This document shows positions 26,684 to 36,275 of a DNA stretch of 64,000 nucleotides, piece by piece. Source of the stretch: Cohnella herbarum. Its GTDB lineage: Bacteria > Bacillota > Bacilli > Paenibacillales > Paenibacillaceae. Every line of letters begins with the position of its first letter. Position 1 is the first letter of the stretch. The stretch lies in assembly GCF_012849095.1 (NCBI RefSeq), contig NZ_CP051680.1, forward strand, positions 4,118,501 through 4,182,500, given 5' to 3'. The position numbers and the translations under genes are program-made. The notes under the pieces were generated by a model that saw only the letters and a program-made list of their open reading frames with translations, did no database searches and was not told the DNA's origin.

Positions 26684-29600
26684 ATGAGCTTTCAATTAAC
26701 GAAACGGGTCATCAAATTGTTGTGCGGACCGTTTTCCTATGAAAGAGGAGAAATCGACTATCGGGCCGGCAAAGTGACGATCACGGATTTCGACTCGGAT
26801 CGTTCAACTTATCGTGCCACGGTTCAAGGAAACAACGAATATGGGATCAAAATCTTCATCGACGACAATGGGGACGTAGACGCTCAATGCAACTGTCCGG
26901 TGTTCGATATTTCTCCCAAATACTGCAAACATATCGCCGCGGCCCTATTGAATATTCACGATATCCAGAACGCGGGCAAATCTCCGGATCGTTCTTATTC
27001 TTCGCGGCTTCAGTCGGACGGCAGCAATGCGGAAGCAACCCAAACTGGGTTTCTGACCCCGAGGTTTGCAACGACTAGGGCGCAATCGGCTCTAGGATTA
27101 ACCGGCGAGAAAATCGAGCTAGCCACGGGAATGCTAGGTCTTTTCGGTAATAGACCGACCCGTTTAAGCCGGGCTAAACACCTATACGACGCCAGGGAAA
27201 TTGTGGACGTGGAATTCACGATCAGCCCTTTTCCCTACGGTTACCGGAAATATATGTTCGGCGTCGAGCTCAAGGTCGGCCATAAGCGACTATACGTCGT
27301 AAAGAAAATCAGAGAATGGCTAGACCGAATCGATAGAAGAGAGCGGTACGAATTCTCGAAGCACTTCGCTTACGATCCGGCACTGCATAGCTTCTCGTCC
27401 GACAATGACGCCATTATCGCGCAACTCATCGAAATCTATCGCAGCGAGAAAATGTACCGGGAAACGTCCAGCATCTATTCCGCGCATGCCAATCACATGA
27501 GCGGCGATCGGATGTTGCTGATCCCGCCTGCCTCGTGGGATGCGCTTGTCCCTCGACTTGCTCAAGCTCCTAACGTCAAAATGGAGCAGGATAACGTAAC
27601 CTATGAGGGCGTACACGTTTCCGATGAACCCGTACCACTCCAATTCGACTTTGACCGAGATCAGACGGACGCCGATAATGGCTCCTATCGATTGGAAGTG
27701 AGAGGGATGGATCGGATTACCGTTATGGACGCTTACGGGCTCGTCCTCTCCGAAGGAAAGCTGATCAAGCTGAAGGACGAGCAGTGCGCGCGACTTTCCG
27801 AGCTGAAGCAGATGCTGGATGCCTCGCGCCAAAGCCGAGTACCGATACAGCCGGAACAAATGGAGCCTTTTATGGAGCAAGTGATTCCGGGTCTCATGAA
27901 GCTGGGCAGCGTTCGCATATCGCAGGACGTATCCGAGCGCCTCGTACGTTCGCCGTTAAAAGCGAAGCTTTACTTAGACCGCGTTAGAGATCGGCTACTG
28001 GCAGGGCTGGAATTCCACTATGGCGATATTCTGATTAATCCGCTGGAAGGGAGTGCGCATAGACGGGGAACCGACCGTATTCTCATGAGGGACGGAGAGC
28101 AGGAAGGGCAAATCCTTGATCTCATGGAGCAAAGCCGATTTTCGAAAACCGAGAGCGGATATCTCATGGACGACGAGGACGATGAATACGAATTCCTATA
28201 TCGCATTATTCCGCAGTTGGAGAAACTGCTTCAGGTATACGCCACTTCGGCGGTGAAAGCCCGGCTCTTCGTCGGTCATGCTCCTCCGAAAATCAAGGTC
28301 GACGTTGACGAGCGGACCGATTGGCTGGATTGTAAATTCGAGTTGGAAGGGGTCCCCGAAACGGAAATCCGCCATCTTCTGAAATCTATCGAGGAAAAAC
28401 GCAAGTATTATAAACTGCCTAACGGTGCGTTGATGCCCCTCGAAAGCGTCGATTTCCAGCAAATCAATCGGTTTATGAACGAGATCGGCCTCCCTAAAGG
28501 AGGTTTGCGGGGATCCGAATTCCGTCTCCCCATCGTTCGCGGCCTGCACTTGATGGATGCCGACAAACAAGGAAATGCCATTATGATTGGCAAATCGTTC
28601 CGTAAGCTGCTTGATAATATGCGAAATCCGGACAACTTGGATTTTCCTGTACCGGCTAACTTGGATTCCGTTCTGCGAGATTATCAGAAATACGGCTATC
28701 AATGGCTGAGGACGCTAGCCCATTATCGGTTCGGAGGAATATTGGCAGACGATATGGGTTTAGGTAAGACGCTCCAAAGCATCGCTTACCTCGTCTCCAT
28801 GTTGCCCGAAATCCGAAACGAACAGCGCCCGGCGATTATCGTTTGTCCCGCGTCCCTCATGTACAATTGGCACAACGAGCTGTCGAAATTCGCTCCGGAA
28901 ATCCGCACAATGATCGCCGATGGCAGCAGGGAAGATCGAAGCCGCGCGCTTCGGCAATTATCCGACACGGACGTCGTCATCACTTCGTATCCGTTACTGC
29001 GTCGGGATGTCGAGTCGTATGCCGAGCCTTCCTTTCATACGCTTATCCTGGACGAGGCCCAAGCTTTCAAGAACCATGCCACCCAGACGGCGCAGGCCGT
29101 GAAGGAAATCCAAGCGCGATTCCGTTTCGCTCTCACCGGGACGCCCGTGGAGAACACGATCGAGGAGTTGTGGTCGATCTACGACGCGGTCTTTCCCGAG
29201 CTGTTCCAGGATCGCAGAACCTTTAACGAGTTGACCAGGGAAACCGTCGCGAAACGTATTCGCCCTTTCCTGTTGAGGAGATTGAAGACGGACGTCTTGA
29301 AGGAGCTTCCGGAAAAAATAGAGTCCATACAATCTTCCGAGCTGCTACCGGAACAGAAGAAGCTTTACATGGCCTATCTAGCCAAACTGCAGAAGGAAAC
29401 GTTAAAGCACTTGAACGAAGAAGGCTTTCAGAAGAGCCGCATTAAAATATTGGCCGGTTTAACCCGGCTTCGTCAGCTCTGCTGTCATCCAGCGCTGTTC
29501 GTCGATGATTACGAGGGCGGTTCCGCGAAATTCGAGCAGTTGATGGAGATCGTGGAGGAATGCCGAAGCTCCGGCAAGAGAATGCTCGTATTCTCTCAAT

Positions 29601-30037
29601 TCACGGAAATGCTGGGGCTGATCCGACGCGAGCTTGGTTATCAAGGCGTACCGCTCTTTTATTTGGACGGTCATACCCCGTCATCCGAACGGGTCGAGCT
29701 ATGCAACAGATTTAACGACGGCGAACGGGATTTGTTTCTCATCTCCTTGAAGGCCGGCGGCACGGGACTCAACCTGACCGGTGCGGATACCGTCATCCTG
29801 TACGATCTATGGTGGAACCCCGCCGTTGAACAACAGGCGGCCGACCGCGCCCACCGGATGGGTCAGAAAAACGTCGTACAAGTGTTGAGACTGATTACGC
29901 AAGGCACGGTCGAACAGAAAATGTACGCCCTGCAGCAACGCAAGAAAAACTTGATCGACGAAGTGATCCAACCGGGGCAAGAGGCTTTGTCTACCTTGAC
30001 CGAGGATGAAATCCGCGAGATTCTAATGCTTCAATAA
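26684..30037 (+). CDS. SWIM zinc-finger SNF2-family helicase
   Basis: About 1,117 residues. The N-terminal SWIM finger CNC...YCKHIAAAL (CxCx(n)CxH) lies at about residues 67-85. A long SNF2-associated region follows, then the two ATPase lobes: Walker A DDMGLGKT, DEAQ box LDEAQAFKN, SGKRMLVFSQFTEML, and motif V/VI LKAGGTGLNL and QQAADRAHRMGQ. These proteins are thought to remodel protein-DNA complexes, but the bacterial role is poorly known; B. subtilis YwqA is a related helicase without the fused SWIM part. ATG at 26684 has AGG-containing spacing upstream; a GTG at 26648 is possible. A terminator follows. Confidence 0.9.
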   Translation: MSFQLTKRVIKLLCGPFSYERGEIDYRAGKVTITDFDSDRSTYRATVQGNNEYGIKIFIDDNGDVDAQCNCPVFDISPKYCKHIAAALLNIHDIQNAGKSPDRSYSSRLQSDGSNAEATQTGFLTPRFATTRAQSALGLTGEKIELATGMLGLFGNRPTRLSRAKHLYDAREIVDVEFTISPFPYGYRKYMFGVELKVGHKRLYVVKKIREWLDRIDRRERYEFSKHFAYDPALHSFSSDNDAIIAQLIEIYRSEKMYRETSSIYSAHANHMSGDRMLLIPPASWDALVPRLAQAPNVKMEQDNVTYEGVHVSDEPVPLQFDFDRDQTDADNGSYRLEVRGMDRITVMDAYGLVLSEGKLIKLKDEQCARLSELKQMLDASRQSRVPIQPEQMEPFMEQVIPGLMKLGSVRISQDVSERLVRSPLKAKLYLDRVRDRLLAGLEFHYGDILINPLEGSAHRRGTDRILMRDGEQEGQILDLMEQSRFSKTESGYLMDDEDDEYEFLYRIIPQLEKLLQVYATSAVKARLFVGHAPPKIKVDVDERTDWLDCKFELEGVPETEIRHLLKSIEEKRKYYKLPNGALMPLESVDFQQINRFMNEIGLPKGGLRGSEFRLPIVRGLHLMDADKQGNAIMIGKSFRKLLDNMRNPDNLDFPVPANLDSVLRDYQKYGYQWLRTLAHYRFGGILADDMGLGKTLQSIAYLVSMLPEIRNEQRPAIIVCPASLMYNWHNELSKFAPEIRTMIADGSREDRSRALRQLSDTDVVITSYPLLRRDVESYAEPSFHTLILDEAQAFKNHATQTAQAVKEIQARFRFALTGTPVENTIEELWSIYDAVFPELFQDRRTFNELTRETVAKRIRPFLLRRLKTDVLKELPEKIESIQSSELLPEQKKLYMAYLAKLQKETLKHLNEEGFQKSRIKILAGLTRLRQLCCHPALFVDDYEGGSAKFEQLMEIVEECRSSGKRMLVFSQFTEMLGLIRRELGYQGVPLFYLDGHTPSSERVELCNRFNDGERDLFLISLKAGGTGLNLTGADTVILYDLWWNPAVEQQAADRAHRMGQKNVVQVLRLITQGTVEQKMYALQQRKKNLIDEVIQPGQEALSTLTEDEIREILMLQ

Positions 30038-30047
30038 CGCCACGAAT

Positions 30048-30088
30048 GCCATGAGCCGCGCGAACCGCCCGCGCTCATGGCTTTTTTG
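30048..30088 (+). terminator. Terminator after the SNF2 helicase gene
   Basis: GCCATGAGC (30048-30056) pairs with GCTCATGGC (30073-30081), with additional CGCG pairs inside, followed by T6. It starts 11 bases past the stop codon. The following ~195 bases up to the next gene are AT-rich; a promoter is likely there but no confident hexamers were assigned. Confidence 0.88.
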
Positions 30089-30285
30089 TATAGATTGTTT
30101 CTATTCATGTCGCACAATGAGATAAGCATGCAAACAATTTCCGCCTCAAGCAGTTGATTAAGAAAGATAATTTGATAAAATAATTACACAACGAAATATA
30201 TTTATAATTTATTATTTCCTTTTGTAAAAACCCAACCAACATTCAATATCCCACTCAGAAGAAGTATAGATAGGAGCGGTGCACC

Positions 30286-30738
30286 GTGCACGAAGTAGAT
30301 GACATAGACCGTCAAATTATCAAAGCTTTAAACGCCAACGGACGAATCTCCTACACGGATTTGGCCAAGGATATCGGTCTCTCCCGCGTAGCGATCCAAG
30401 CGCGAATCAATTCCCTCATGGAAGAAGGCGTGATCGAACGATTTACCGCGGTCATTAACCCCGAGAAACTCGGCATTACCGTGTCCGCGTTCTTTAATGT
30501 GGAAGTAGAGCCCAAATACCTGAGAGAAGTTGCGGATACGCTTGCCGACGAGCCTGCGGTGACCAGCCTCTATCACATGACCGGTCCGAGCAAGTTGCAT
30601 ATGCACGGCTTGTTTACGAACAATAAAGAGATGGAAACTTTCCTGAACGACAAGCTTTATAAGCTCCAAGGCGTCGTAAGCGTCGACTCTCAGGTTCTCA
30701 TCACCCGATATAAAAGCCGTATGGGAATGAGGTTATAA
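30286..30738 (+). CDS. ywrC: Lrp/AsnC-family regulator of chromate transport
   Basis: 150 residues: an AsnC helix-turn-helix ([40 protein letters not shown]) and a C-terminal RAM effector domain. GTG start at 30286 with AGGAG nine bases upstream. It is followed after one base by two chromate-transporter genes. This gene order equals ywrC-ywrB-ywrA of B. subtilis, where YwrC (ChrS) represses the chromate pair. The function is assigned from family plus context. Confidence 0.85.
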   Translation: MHEVDDIDRQIIKALNANGRISYTDLAKDIGLSRVAIQARINSLMEEGVIERFTAVINPEKLGITVSAFFNVEVEPKYLREVADTLADEPAVTSLYHMTGPSKLHMHGLFTNNKEMETFLNDKLYKLQGVVSVDSQVLITRYKSRMGMRL

Positions 30739-30739
30739 T

Positions 30740-31345
30740 ATGAGCGCCCCAAAGCCGAACGATAGACAATACGCGCAACTCGCATGGGCAATGAGCAAGA
30801 CGGGCATTCTCGGATACGGCGGCGGTCCATCCGTCATCCCGCTGATCCGATACGAGGCCGTCACCCGTTACCGGTGGATGGACGACGTCGAATTCGGTGA
30901 GATTCTGGCCATCGCCAATGCGCTGCCCGGTCCGATCGCCACGAAGATGGCGGCTTATCTCGGTTATCGACAGAAAGGCATTCTAGGCTCGATTGTCGCC
31001 GTGCTTGCGCATATTTTGCCTTCCGCCGTTGCTATGATCTTCTTGCTCGCCTTCGTGGAGTACTTAAGCAACTCGGCCGTCGTACAGGGGATGATCGTCG
31101 CCGTCATGCCCGTTATCTCCGTTATGCTCGGCGTGATGGCTTACGAATTCGCCAAGAGAGCTTATAAGGGGCTCGGCAAAGTCATGGTCGTCGTGTTCTG
31201 CGGAATATCGTTCGTCCTTCTTCAGCTCGTGCCCATTCATCCGGCAATCGTCATTACGTTGTTCTTAGCCTATGGAACCGTCCATTACCGACTCGTCGAC
31301 CGCCTCAAATCGAAAATCAACAAACCCGAAGGGGATGCCTCATGA
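30740..31345 (+). CDS. ywrB: Chromate transporter half-subunit 1
   Basis: Short-chain CHR protein of 201 residues. It has the conserved GYGGGPSVIPLIRYEAV near residue 22 and NALPGPIATKMAAYLGY near 60, followed by about five membrane helices. Together with the next gene it forms the two-gene equivalent of full-length ChrA, exporting chromate. It overlaps the next gene by four bases (ATGA). Confidence 0.9.
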   Translation: MSAPKPNDRQYAQLAWAMSKTGILGYGGGPSVIPLIRYEAVTRYRWMDDVEFGEILAIANALPGPIATKMAAYLGYRQKGILGSIVAVLAHILPSAVAMIFLLAFVEYLSNSAVVQGMIVAVMPVISVMLGVMAYEFAKRAYKGLGKVMVVVFCGISFVLLQLVPIHPAIVITLFLAYGTVHYRLVDRLKSKINKPEGDAS

Positions 31346-31881
31346 ATGACATCATCGACTTGATCCTCGGTTTCTTCCTCTCGAACGCTCTCGGATATGG
31401 CGGAGGCCCTGCTTCGATTCCGCTCATGTATCAAGAGATCGTCACCCATTATCAATGGACTTCGGACCATCAATTCTCCAATATCCTTGCCTTGGGCAAC
31501 ACGCTTCCCGGACCGATCGCCACTAAAATCGCCGCATTCGTAGGTTACGATGTAGCGGGTATCCTGGGAGTAATCGTTGCGTTAGCGGCTACGATAGTCC
31601 CTTCCGCCGTCGCTCTTATCGTGTTGCTCAGAATCATGCAACGTTACCGTCAGTCCTCCGTCGTAAAAGGAATGACGTTGCTCGTGCAGCCGGTGATCGC
31701 TATTCTAATGCTCGTTCTGACCTGGCAAATGGGCAAGACGTCCGTCGATTCCCTTGGCCTATGGCAAGCGATTATCATTGCGGCCATCGCGTTGTGGGCA
31801 ATGGAGAAACGCAAAATCCATCCCGCTTTCGTTATCCTGTGCGCCTTCATCTACGGCGGTCTTGTCGTTCCCTATATCTAA
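31342..31881 (+). CDS. ywrA: Chromate transporter half-subunit 2
   Basis: 179 residues and homologous to the preceding half: GYGGGPASIPLMYQEIV near residue 18 and NTLPGPIATKIAAFVGYDV near 56, then several hydrophobic helices. The two halves are expected to insert in opposite orientations and work as a pair. The stop codon is followed by a hairpin shared with the convergent diguanylate cyclase gene. Confidence 0.9.
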   Translation: MNDIIDLILGFFLSNALGYGGGPASIPLMYQEIVTHYQWTSDHQFSNILALGNTLPGPIATKIAAFVGYDVAGILGVIVALAATIVPSAVALIVLLRIMQRYRQSSVVKGMTLLVQPVIAILMLVLTWQMGKTSVDSLGLWQAIIIAAIALWAMEKRKIHPAFVILCAFIYGGLVVPYI

Positions 31882-31901
31882 TCCGTCATGCAACAAAACA
31901 A

Positions 31902-31929
31902 AGGAGCAGACGTCTAGTCTGCCCCTCCT
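31902..31929. terminator. Convergent terminator hairpin
   Basis: GGAGCAGAC pairs with GTCTGCCCC(TCC) around a five-base loop. The hairpin spans the stop codon of the minus-strand GGDEF gene and lies just past ywrA. On the minus strand it is followed by TTTGTTTTG. Confidence 0.6.
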
Positions 31930-32918
31930 CCTTCCTCCTGCCAGCTTCGGTCGTCCGAGTGAGTTACCCGGTTTCGGCCTCTGCTCTTCGAAGCGTACAA
32001 AGCCTGATCCGCCCTCACGACCAGCGTTTCATCCGTGTCCTCTTCCGTTACGGTCGCTGCGCCTACGCTGACCGTAATCCCGTACTCGCCCCAATCCGCC
32101 TGCTCGACCGTCAGTCGGCATCTCTCCGCGATGAGAGTTGCATTGTCCCGGTCAACGCCCGGCAAGATGATGGCGAACTCCTCGCCCCCGTAACGGGCTA
32201 CGATATCGATTTCCCTGGACTCGGCTTGCAAGGTTTTGGCTAATTTGATCAAGATCTCGTCTCCCACGGGATGACCGTAGGTATCGTTGATTCGTTTGAA
32301 ATAATCGATATCGAGCAGCAGCAAAGAGAACGGAATATGTAATCGATGGAACGTAGATAAGCTGCCGGCCAGACTTTCCTGAAAGAATCTTCGATTTCTG
32401 GCCCCCGTTAATCCGTCCGTGGATGCTTGCGACTCGAGTCTTCTGTTCAGCTCGATCAGTTCCTCTTGTTTCTTCCCGAGCTCCGCGTGCAAGGTTTTTA
32501 ACGTCTCGAGCGCTTCATCTTTCGCTATATTCAGTACCTCCAGCTTATTCCGCGCGCTTAGCATGTCTCTCTCGTATTCGATCCGCTTGCGCATCTCGAT
32601 TAAGACGCAATCGATGTACGACTCCCCGTCGCGTTCTTTGCGAGCTCCGTTTAATAGCACCGGCACTTCTAGATCGTTCTTGTTCTTAAGCGTGAGATAG
32701 ATCTCGTTGACGAAACCGTGAAGTTGAATGTACGGATAAAAATAGGTATGAAAAAAGATTTTGTTAGCGACGGTCATAATCGTTTCGATATGCCGGTTAA
32801 CCAATTCGATACGTTCATATTGAAGTAAATCAAGCAGCGTTTGGTTCACGTCGGTAATGATTCCGGTATTCGACAACGTAACGAATCCGCATGGAGCGTA
32901 ATTCAACTGGTCATTCAT
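31914..32918 (-). CDS. PAS-GGDEF diguanylate cyclase
   Basis: Makes cyclic di-GMP. The 334-residue cytoplasmic protein has an N-terminal PAS domain (about 8-115), a coiled coil (about 115-170) and a GGDEF domain with the active site YGGEEF. The product-inhibition site RxxD (REID) is exactly five residues before GGEEF, so feedback control is expected. It lies 32 bases after an RsbQ-like hydrolase on the same strand. RsbQ/PAS pairs are known as two-part sensing modules with varied output domains; here the output would be cyclic di-GMP rather than the RsbP phosphatase. Confidence 0.9.
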   Translation of the reverse strand: MNDQLNYAPCGFVTLSNTGIITDVNQTLLDLLQYERIELVNRHIETIMTVANKIFFHTYFYPYIQLHGFVNEIYLTLKNKNDLEVPVLLNGARKERDGESYIDCVLIEMRKRIEYERDMLSARNKLEVLNIAKDEALETLKTLHAELGKKQEELIELNRRLESQASTDGLTGARNRRFFQESLAGSLSTFHRLHIPFSLLLLDIDYFKRINDTYGHPVGDEILIKLAKTLQAESREIDIVARYGGEEFAIILPGVDRDNATLIAERCRLTVEQADWGEYGITVSVGAATVTEEDTDETLVVRADQALYASKSRGRNRVTHSDDRSWQEEGGGAD

Positions 32919-32950
32919 AAGGCCGCAGCCCTTTCCTTCTAATTAACGAA

Positions 32951-33763
32951 TCATGAAGTCAAATATTCCGTAATCAACTGTACCGTTTCTTCCGGATGGC
33001 TTAGGTGCGGATAGTGGCCCTTCGCCCGCATCAGCTTTAACGTGCTGTTCTTAAGATGCGCGTGCAGATAATCGCCGACTTCTTTCGGAGCGATGCTATC
33101 TTCCGAACATTGCAGAATAAGAGACGGAACGGTAACCTTCTCCAGCTGTTCGCGACAGTCCGAGAAGAACGTGACTTCCGCGAATTGACGCGCGATAGCG
33201 GGATCTCTCGAACAGAAGGTTCGTTCGAGTTCCACCGCCAATTCCCCCCGCTCCGGATTATTCATGACGATCGGCGCCAAGTAACTCGCCCAGCCCGTGA
33301 AATTCATCTCCATCATCGTAAGCAGCTCTAAAATATCGTTTCGATCGAATCCCCCCAAGTAATCGGGTAGATCGTTAAGATAACGAGGCGACGGCCCGAG
33401 CATGATCAATTGCCCGAAGTAATCGGAATTACGGATCGATGCCAACGTTCCGATCATGCCGCTCACCGAGTGTCCTACGAATACCGCATCGCGAAGATCC
33501 AAGGATTCCGCAATCTCCAGCACGTCCTGCGCATATCCGTTCAAGTGTCCGTATCTTCCCGGATCGTAATCATTCAAGTTTGATTTTCCCGAGCCTACGT
33601 AATCGAACAAGATCACCTTGTAATCCTCCTCGAAAGCCGGAGCGACGTGCCGCCACATCTCTTGATCGCATCCGAAGCCGTGCGCGAATACCATCGGCCG
33701 CTCTCCCTTGCCCACTATCGTAACGTTGTTCCGGGATAAAATGCTCTTATTAATATCCTTCAC
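32951..33763 (-). CDS. rsbQ: RsbQ-like alpha/beta hydrolase
   Basis: 270 residues. The region [20 protein letters not shown] and the nucleophile elbow GHSVSG (Ser99) are close to B. subtilis RsbQ, and the catalytic His is in [11 protein letters not shown]. In B. subtilis RsbQ supplies a molecule to the PAS domain of RsbP in the energy-stress branch of sigma-B. Here no RsbP phosphatase follows; the next gene is a PAS-GGDEF protein. The first start candidate is GTG at 33763 with no good ribosome site; AGAGGTGAAGG lies just after it, so the true start may be a rare ATT a few codons later. Confidence 0.85.
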   Translation of the reverse strand: MKDINKSILSRNNVTIVGKGERPMVFAHGFGCDQEMWRHVAPAFEEDYKVILFDYVGSGKSNLNDYDPGRYGHLNGYAQDVLEIAESLDLRDAVFVGHSVSGMIGTLASIRNSDYFGQLIMLGPSPRYLNDLPDYLGGFDRNDILELLTMMEMNFTGWASYLAPIVMNNPERGELAVELERTFCSRDPAIARQFAEVTFFSDCREQLEKVTVPSLILQCSEDSIAPKEVGDYLHAHLKNSTLKLMRAKGHYPHLSHPEETVQLITEYLTS

Positions 33764-33884
33764 CTCTCGTTGTCCAGCACCCTGCCAACATACTACTAAT
33801 CTATAACATAATCCCCAACGTATCTACAGTAAAAGTCGAATTCTGCACGAAAACGTCAGATTCTTCCTCTTACGCGCTCCAAAT

Positions 33885-33930
33885 AACAAAGCCGAGAATA
33901 TCCAGAGCTAACTCCGGAAATTCACGGCTT
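33885..33930 (-). terminator. Probable terminator of the ECF sigma gene
   Basis: AAGCCG/CGGCTT outer arms with an inner imperfect CCAGAG..CTCCGG stem. On the minus strand it is followed by TTTGTTATTT and lies directly past the sigma-factor stop codon. Confidence 0.6.
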
Positions 33931-33934
33931 CCGA

Positions 33935-34477
33935 TTAAATCTTCTCCATATGCTTCTTTAGCAAATCCCGGCCTCTCTTAAGCCGCGATTTCACCGTGTT
34001 CATCTTCACATGGTTGATCTCCACGATCTCCTCCATGGACATGTCGAGCACGTAACGCTGATAAACCATGAGCCGGTATGCCTTGGGCAGCTTGCTGATA
34101 GCCGCCAGCAAACTCTCGGACGCTTCCTTCAAGATCAGCGCATCCTCGGGACGCATCGCATCCGCCGCTTGATCCTCCCAGCCCTCGTGCTTCATCATCG
34201 GATGAGCAAGCGTGAGCTTCGTTTTCCTCTTCCGCAGAATGTCGAAGCATATATTTTTCGTCGTGGTGAAGATGAGGGAAGATACCGATCCCCCCGGATC
34301 TAGACGCTCGAAGTTCACGTACAGCCTGAGAAAAGTTTCTTGCACGGCCTCTTCGCTATCCATTTTGCTGCGCAAAATTTTCCAGGCGAAACTGAATATT
34401 TTATCTTTGTAATGCTCGAATAATTGCTCATAGGAGACAACAGGGATCCCTCTGTTCACGGAATGCTGCATATCCAT
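33935..34477 (-). CDS. ECF-type RNA polymerase sigma factor
   Basis: 180 residues with region 2 (YEQLFEHYKDKIFSFAWKILRSKMDSEEAVQETFLRLYVNF, about 17-58) and region 4 (SKLPKAYRLMVYQRYVLDMSMEEIVEINHVKMNTVKSRLKRGRDLL, about 128-173), without region 3, as in ECF sigma factors. No anti-sigma gene follows: the next gene on the same strand downstream is rsbQ beyond a terminator. ATG at 34477 has GAGGTG upstream and a TATAAT box lies at about 34518. Whether it reads the sigma-W-like promoter of the ter locus, 14 kb away, is open. Confidence 0.9.
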   Translation of the reverse strand: MDMQHSVNRGIPVVSYEQLFEHYKDKIFSFAWKILRSKMDSEEAVQETFLRLYVNFERLDPGGSVSSLIFTTTKNICFDILRKRKTKLTLAHPMMKHEGWEDQAADAMRPEDALILKEASESLLAAISKLPKAYRLMVYQRYVLDMSMEEIVEINHVKMNTVKSRLKRGRDLLKKHMEKI

Positions 34478-34578
34478 AGGTCTACACCTCTATTCTGCGA
34501 ACCTCGATTTCCCCTATTATATCAAATGTGAGCATGTCTGCTAAAGAATTCACAGAAAATTTCGCAAAAACTACACGT

Positions 34579-35259
34579 TTAGCGAGCTCCCGGTATGAAT
34601 TTCTTAATCCAGCTTCCGAAACCGGCCGGATTACGGGTTTGAATGAGTACGATTCCTTCTCCTCGGAATCGACATACAAGCGCTTCGCCGCTCGTAATAC
34701 TCGAGAACCAGCCTTTGGAAGCCTTCTCGATGGAATAGTGGACGTAATCCGGCCAAGCGACCAAATGTCCGTTATCTATAATTCGCTCTTCGCCCGGTTC
34801 GAGGTTGATCGCATGTATCGAACCGTAGGAGGATAGGAACACGGTACCCGTTCCGCTGATCTCGATAATAAAGAACCCTTCGCCGGACAACAGCCCGCGG
34901 CTCAGATTTTGCATCTTCGTATTGACCTTAATTCCGCTCGATCCTGCGAGGAACCCGTCTTTCTGCACGAATAGACGATAAGACCCGTCGAGTTCAACGG
35001 ATTGAATATCTCCCATGGATGCCGGTGCTAGCAAGACTTCTCCTCCGCCTCTGTTCGCGGACAACTCTTGGAAGAAGAACGTCTCTCCGCTCAGCATTCT
35101 TCCTAACCCTGCCATGATGCCTCCATCGGCGGTACCTTTAACGTCGATATTAGGCGACATCGATACCATCGCGCCCGATTCGGCTTTAACGCTTTCTCCG
35201 GCGGTCAGGTGAATCTTGAGCATCGCGAATGCTCCTTGGTACATTACCTCGTGTTTCAT
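34579..35259 (-). CDS. AIM24/TIGR00266-family protein
   Basis: A 226-residue beta-rich protein with GESVKAESGAMVSMSPNIDVKGTADGGIMAGLGRMLSGETFFFQEL, a hallmark of the AIM24 (TIGR00266) family. The function is not established in bacteria. It is often found beside TerD-type or stress genes, as here next to the ter locus. The ribosome site GGAGG is nine bases before ATG at 35259. There is no signal peptide. Confidence 0.85.
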   Translation of the reverse strand: MKHEVMYQGAFAMLKIHLTAGESVKAESGAMVSMSPNIDVKGTADGGIMAGLGRMLSGETFFFQELSANRGGGEVLLAPASMGDIQSVELDGSYRLFVQKDGFLAGSSGIKVNTKMQNLSRGLLSGEGFFIIEISGTGTVFLSSYGSIHAINLEPGEERIIDNGHLVAWPDYVHYSIEKASKGWFSSITSGEALVCRFRGEGIVLIQTRNPAGFGSWIKKFIPGAR

Positions 35260-35321
35260 CGTTAGTCCTCCGGTCGTTGGAATGCTGAAAATTATTTATC
35301 TCGAGATGAGCCCGTCTTGCC

Positions 35322-35909
35322 TTAGAAACGACGTCCATCCTTATTTCGATCTCTTAGAAAGCTATCCGGGTCGATTAATTCGGTTAGTCTTCCGGCAGCA
35401 TCCTTGTAAATTCGCGTAATCTCTTGCACCTTATCGAACTCTACGTTTCCCGGACCCAAGTTTTCATAGAACATTTTCTGCAACAACGCCTGATAATGCC
35501 GAAGCCGATCCTCGACTCCATGCAGCTCTATGGCGAGTATTTCCTCGAACGTATGGTTCCTGATCCAGTCGTCCATTGAATCCGCCGGTTTATCTATCTC
35601 ATCGTCCAAGTCCTCGAATCTACCGCCGCGAACCCGTTCCGCACCCTCGTTACCGGACACGTCGACCGAGCTCCTTAATTGGGATAACATAATCCGCTCT
35701 TTCGCCAGCATGACCTGGAACGGCTTGTGAGCCAGCAGATCCGCTACGACGAGACGGCACATATCAGGATTCCCTAGCAAACTCGCATCGAAAGGATGAA
35801 GAATCCACTGATTCTGTCTCATAAACAAATTAAACTCGAACCATTCGCCCCCGTAATTAAAGCGAATATTAATCGTGGTGGGATCCAAGATTTCAAAAGT
35901 AAAATCCAA
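35322..35909 (-). CDS. Hypothetical protein near the ter locus
   Basis: 195 residues from a TTG start at 35909, chosen because GGGAGGAG lies about ten bases upstream. It is a soluble acidic protein with no signal peptide or transmembrane segment. The first 75 residues are beta-rich (MDFTFEILDPTTINIRFNYGGEWFEFNLF); the C-terminal half is helical and charged. I do not recognise the family. It is followed on the same strand by the AIM24-family gene. Confidence 0.7.
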   Translation of the reverse strand: MDFTFEILDPTTINIRFNYGGEWFEFNLFMRQNQWILHPFDASLLGNPDMCRLVVADLLAHKPFQVMLAKERIMLSQLRSSVDVSGNEGAERVRGGRFEDLDDEIDKPADSMDDWIRNHTFEEILAIELHGVEDRLRHYQALLQKMFYENLGPGNVEFDKVQEITRIYKDAAGRLTELIDPDSFLRDRNKDGRRF

Positions 35910-35981
35910 GCAGACTGCTCCTCCCGATTTGCGATGTGACCTACTGGTATAGTACCAAATCGGGGGGCATTTGAAAATCTT

Positions 35982-36089
35982 TTACCGTTCCGCTCCTTCG
36001 GCAAGCTCCATGATCGATTCCGTTTTCTCGCTGCTCGCAACGATGATAAGAACAAGGATGCCGATTCCGATGACCCAGTTCATGACCAT
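35982..36089 (-). CDS. 35-residue single-helix membrane peptide
   Basis: Starts at ATG 36089 with AGAGAGGAAG upstream. Residues 4-19 (NWVIGIGILVLIIVAS) form one hydrophobic helix, and the tail is charged and ends in EGAER. It resembles small stress-related membrane peptides in size but I do not recognise it. It sits between the 35322 gene and the telA terminator; the strong ribosome site is the main support. Confidence 0.55.
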   Translation of the reverse strand: MVMNWVIGIGILVLIIVASSEKTESIMELAEGAER

Positions 36090-36214
36090 ATCGATCTTCC
36101 TCTCTATCAAACCGGATTTACAAAGATATTCATAGTCTATCCGGCAGATAGGAGATTTATGACAACCGATCTGGCATTGCTTCCCTGTTCGCTGTTTTTT
36201 CGACTATGGCCAGT

Positions 36215-36252
36215 TAAACAAGAAGCCGCCATCCCTGCTAGAGGCTGGCGGC
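36215..36252 (-). terminator. Terminator of the telA operon
   Basis: GCCGCCA (36225-36231) pairs with TGGCGGC (36246-36252), and on the minus strand the stem is followed by TTCTTGTTT. It lies 24 bases beyond the telA stop codon. Confidence 0.75.
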
Positions 36253-36275
36253 GCATGTTTCACGCGAAATATGGA

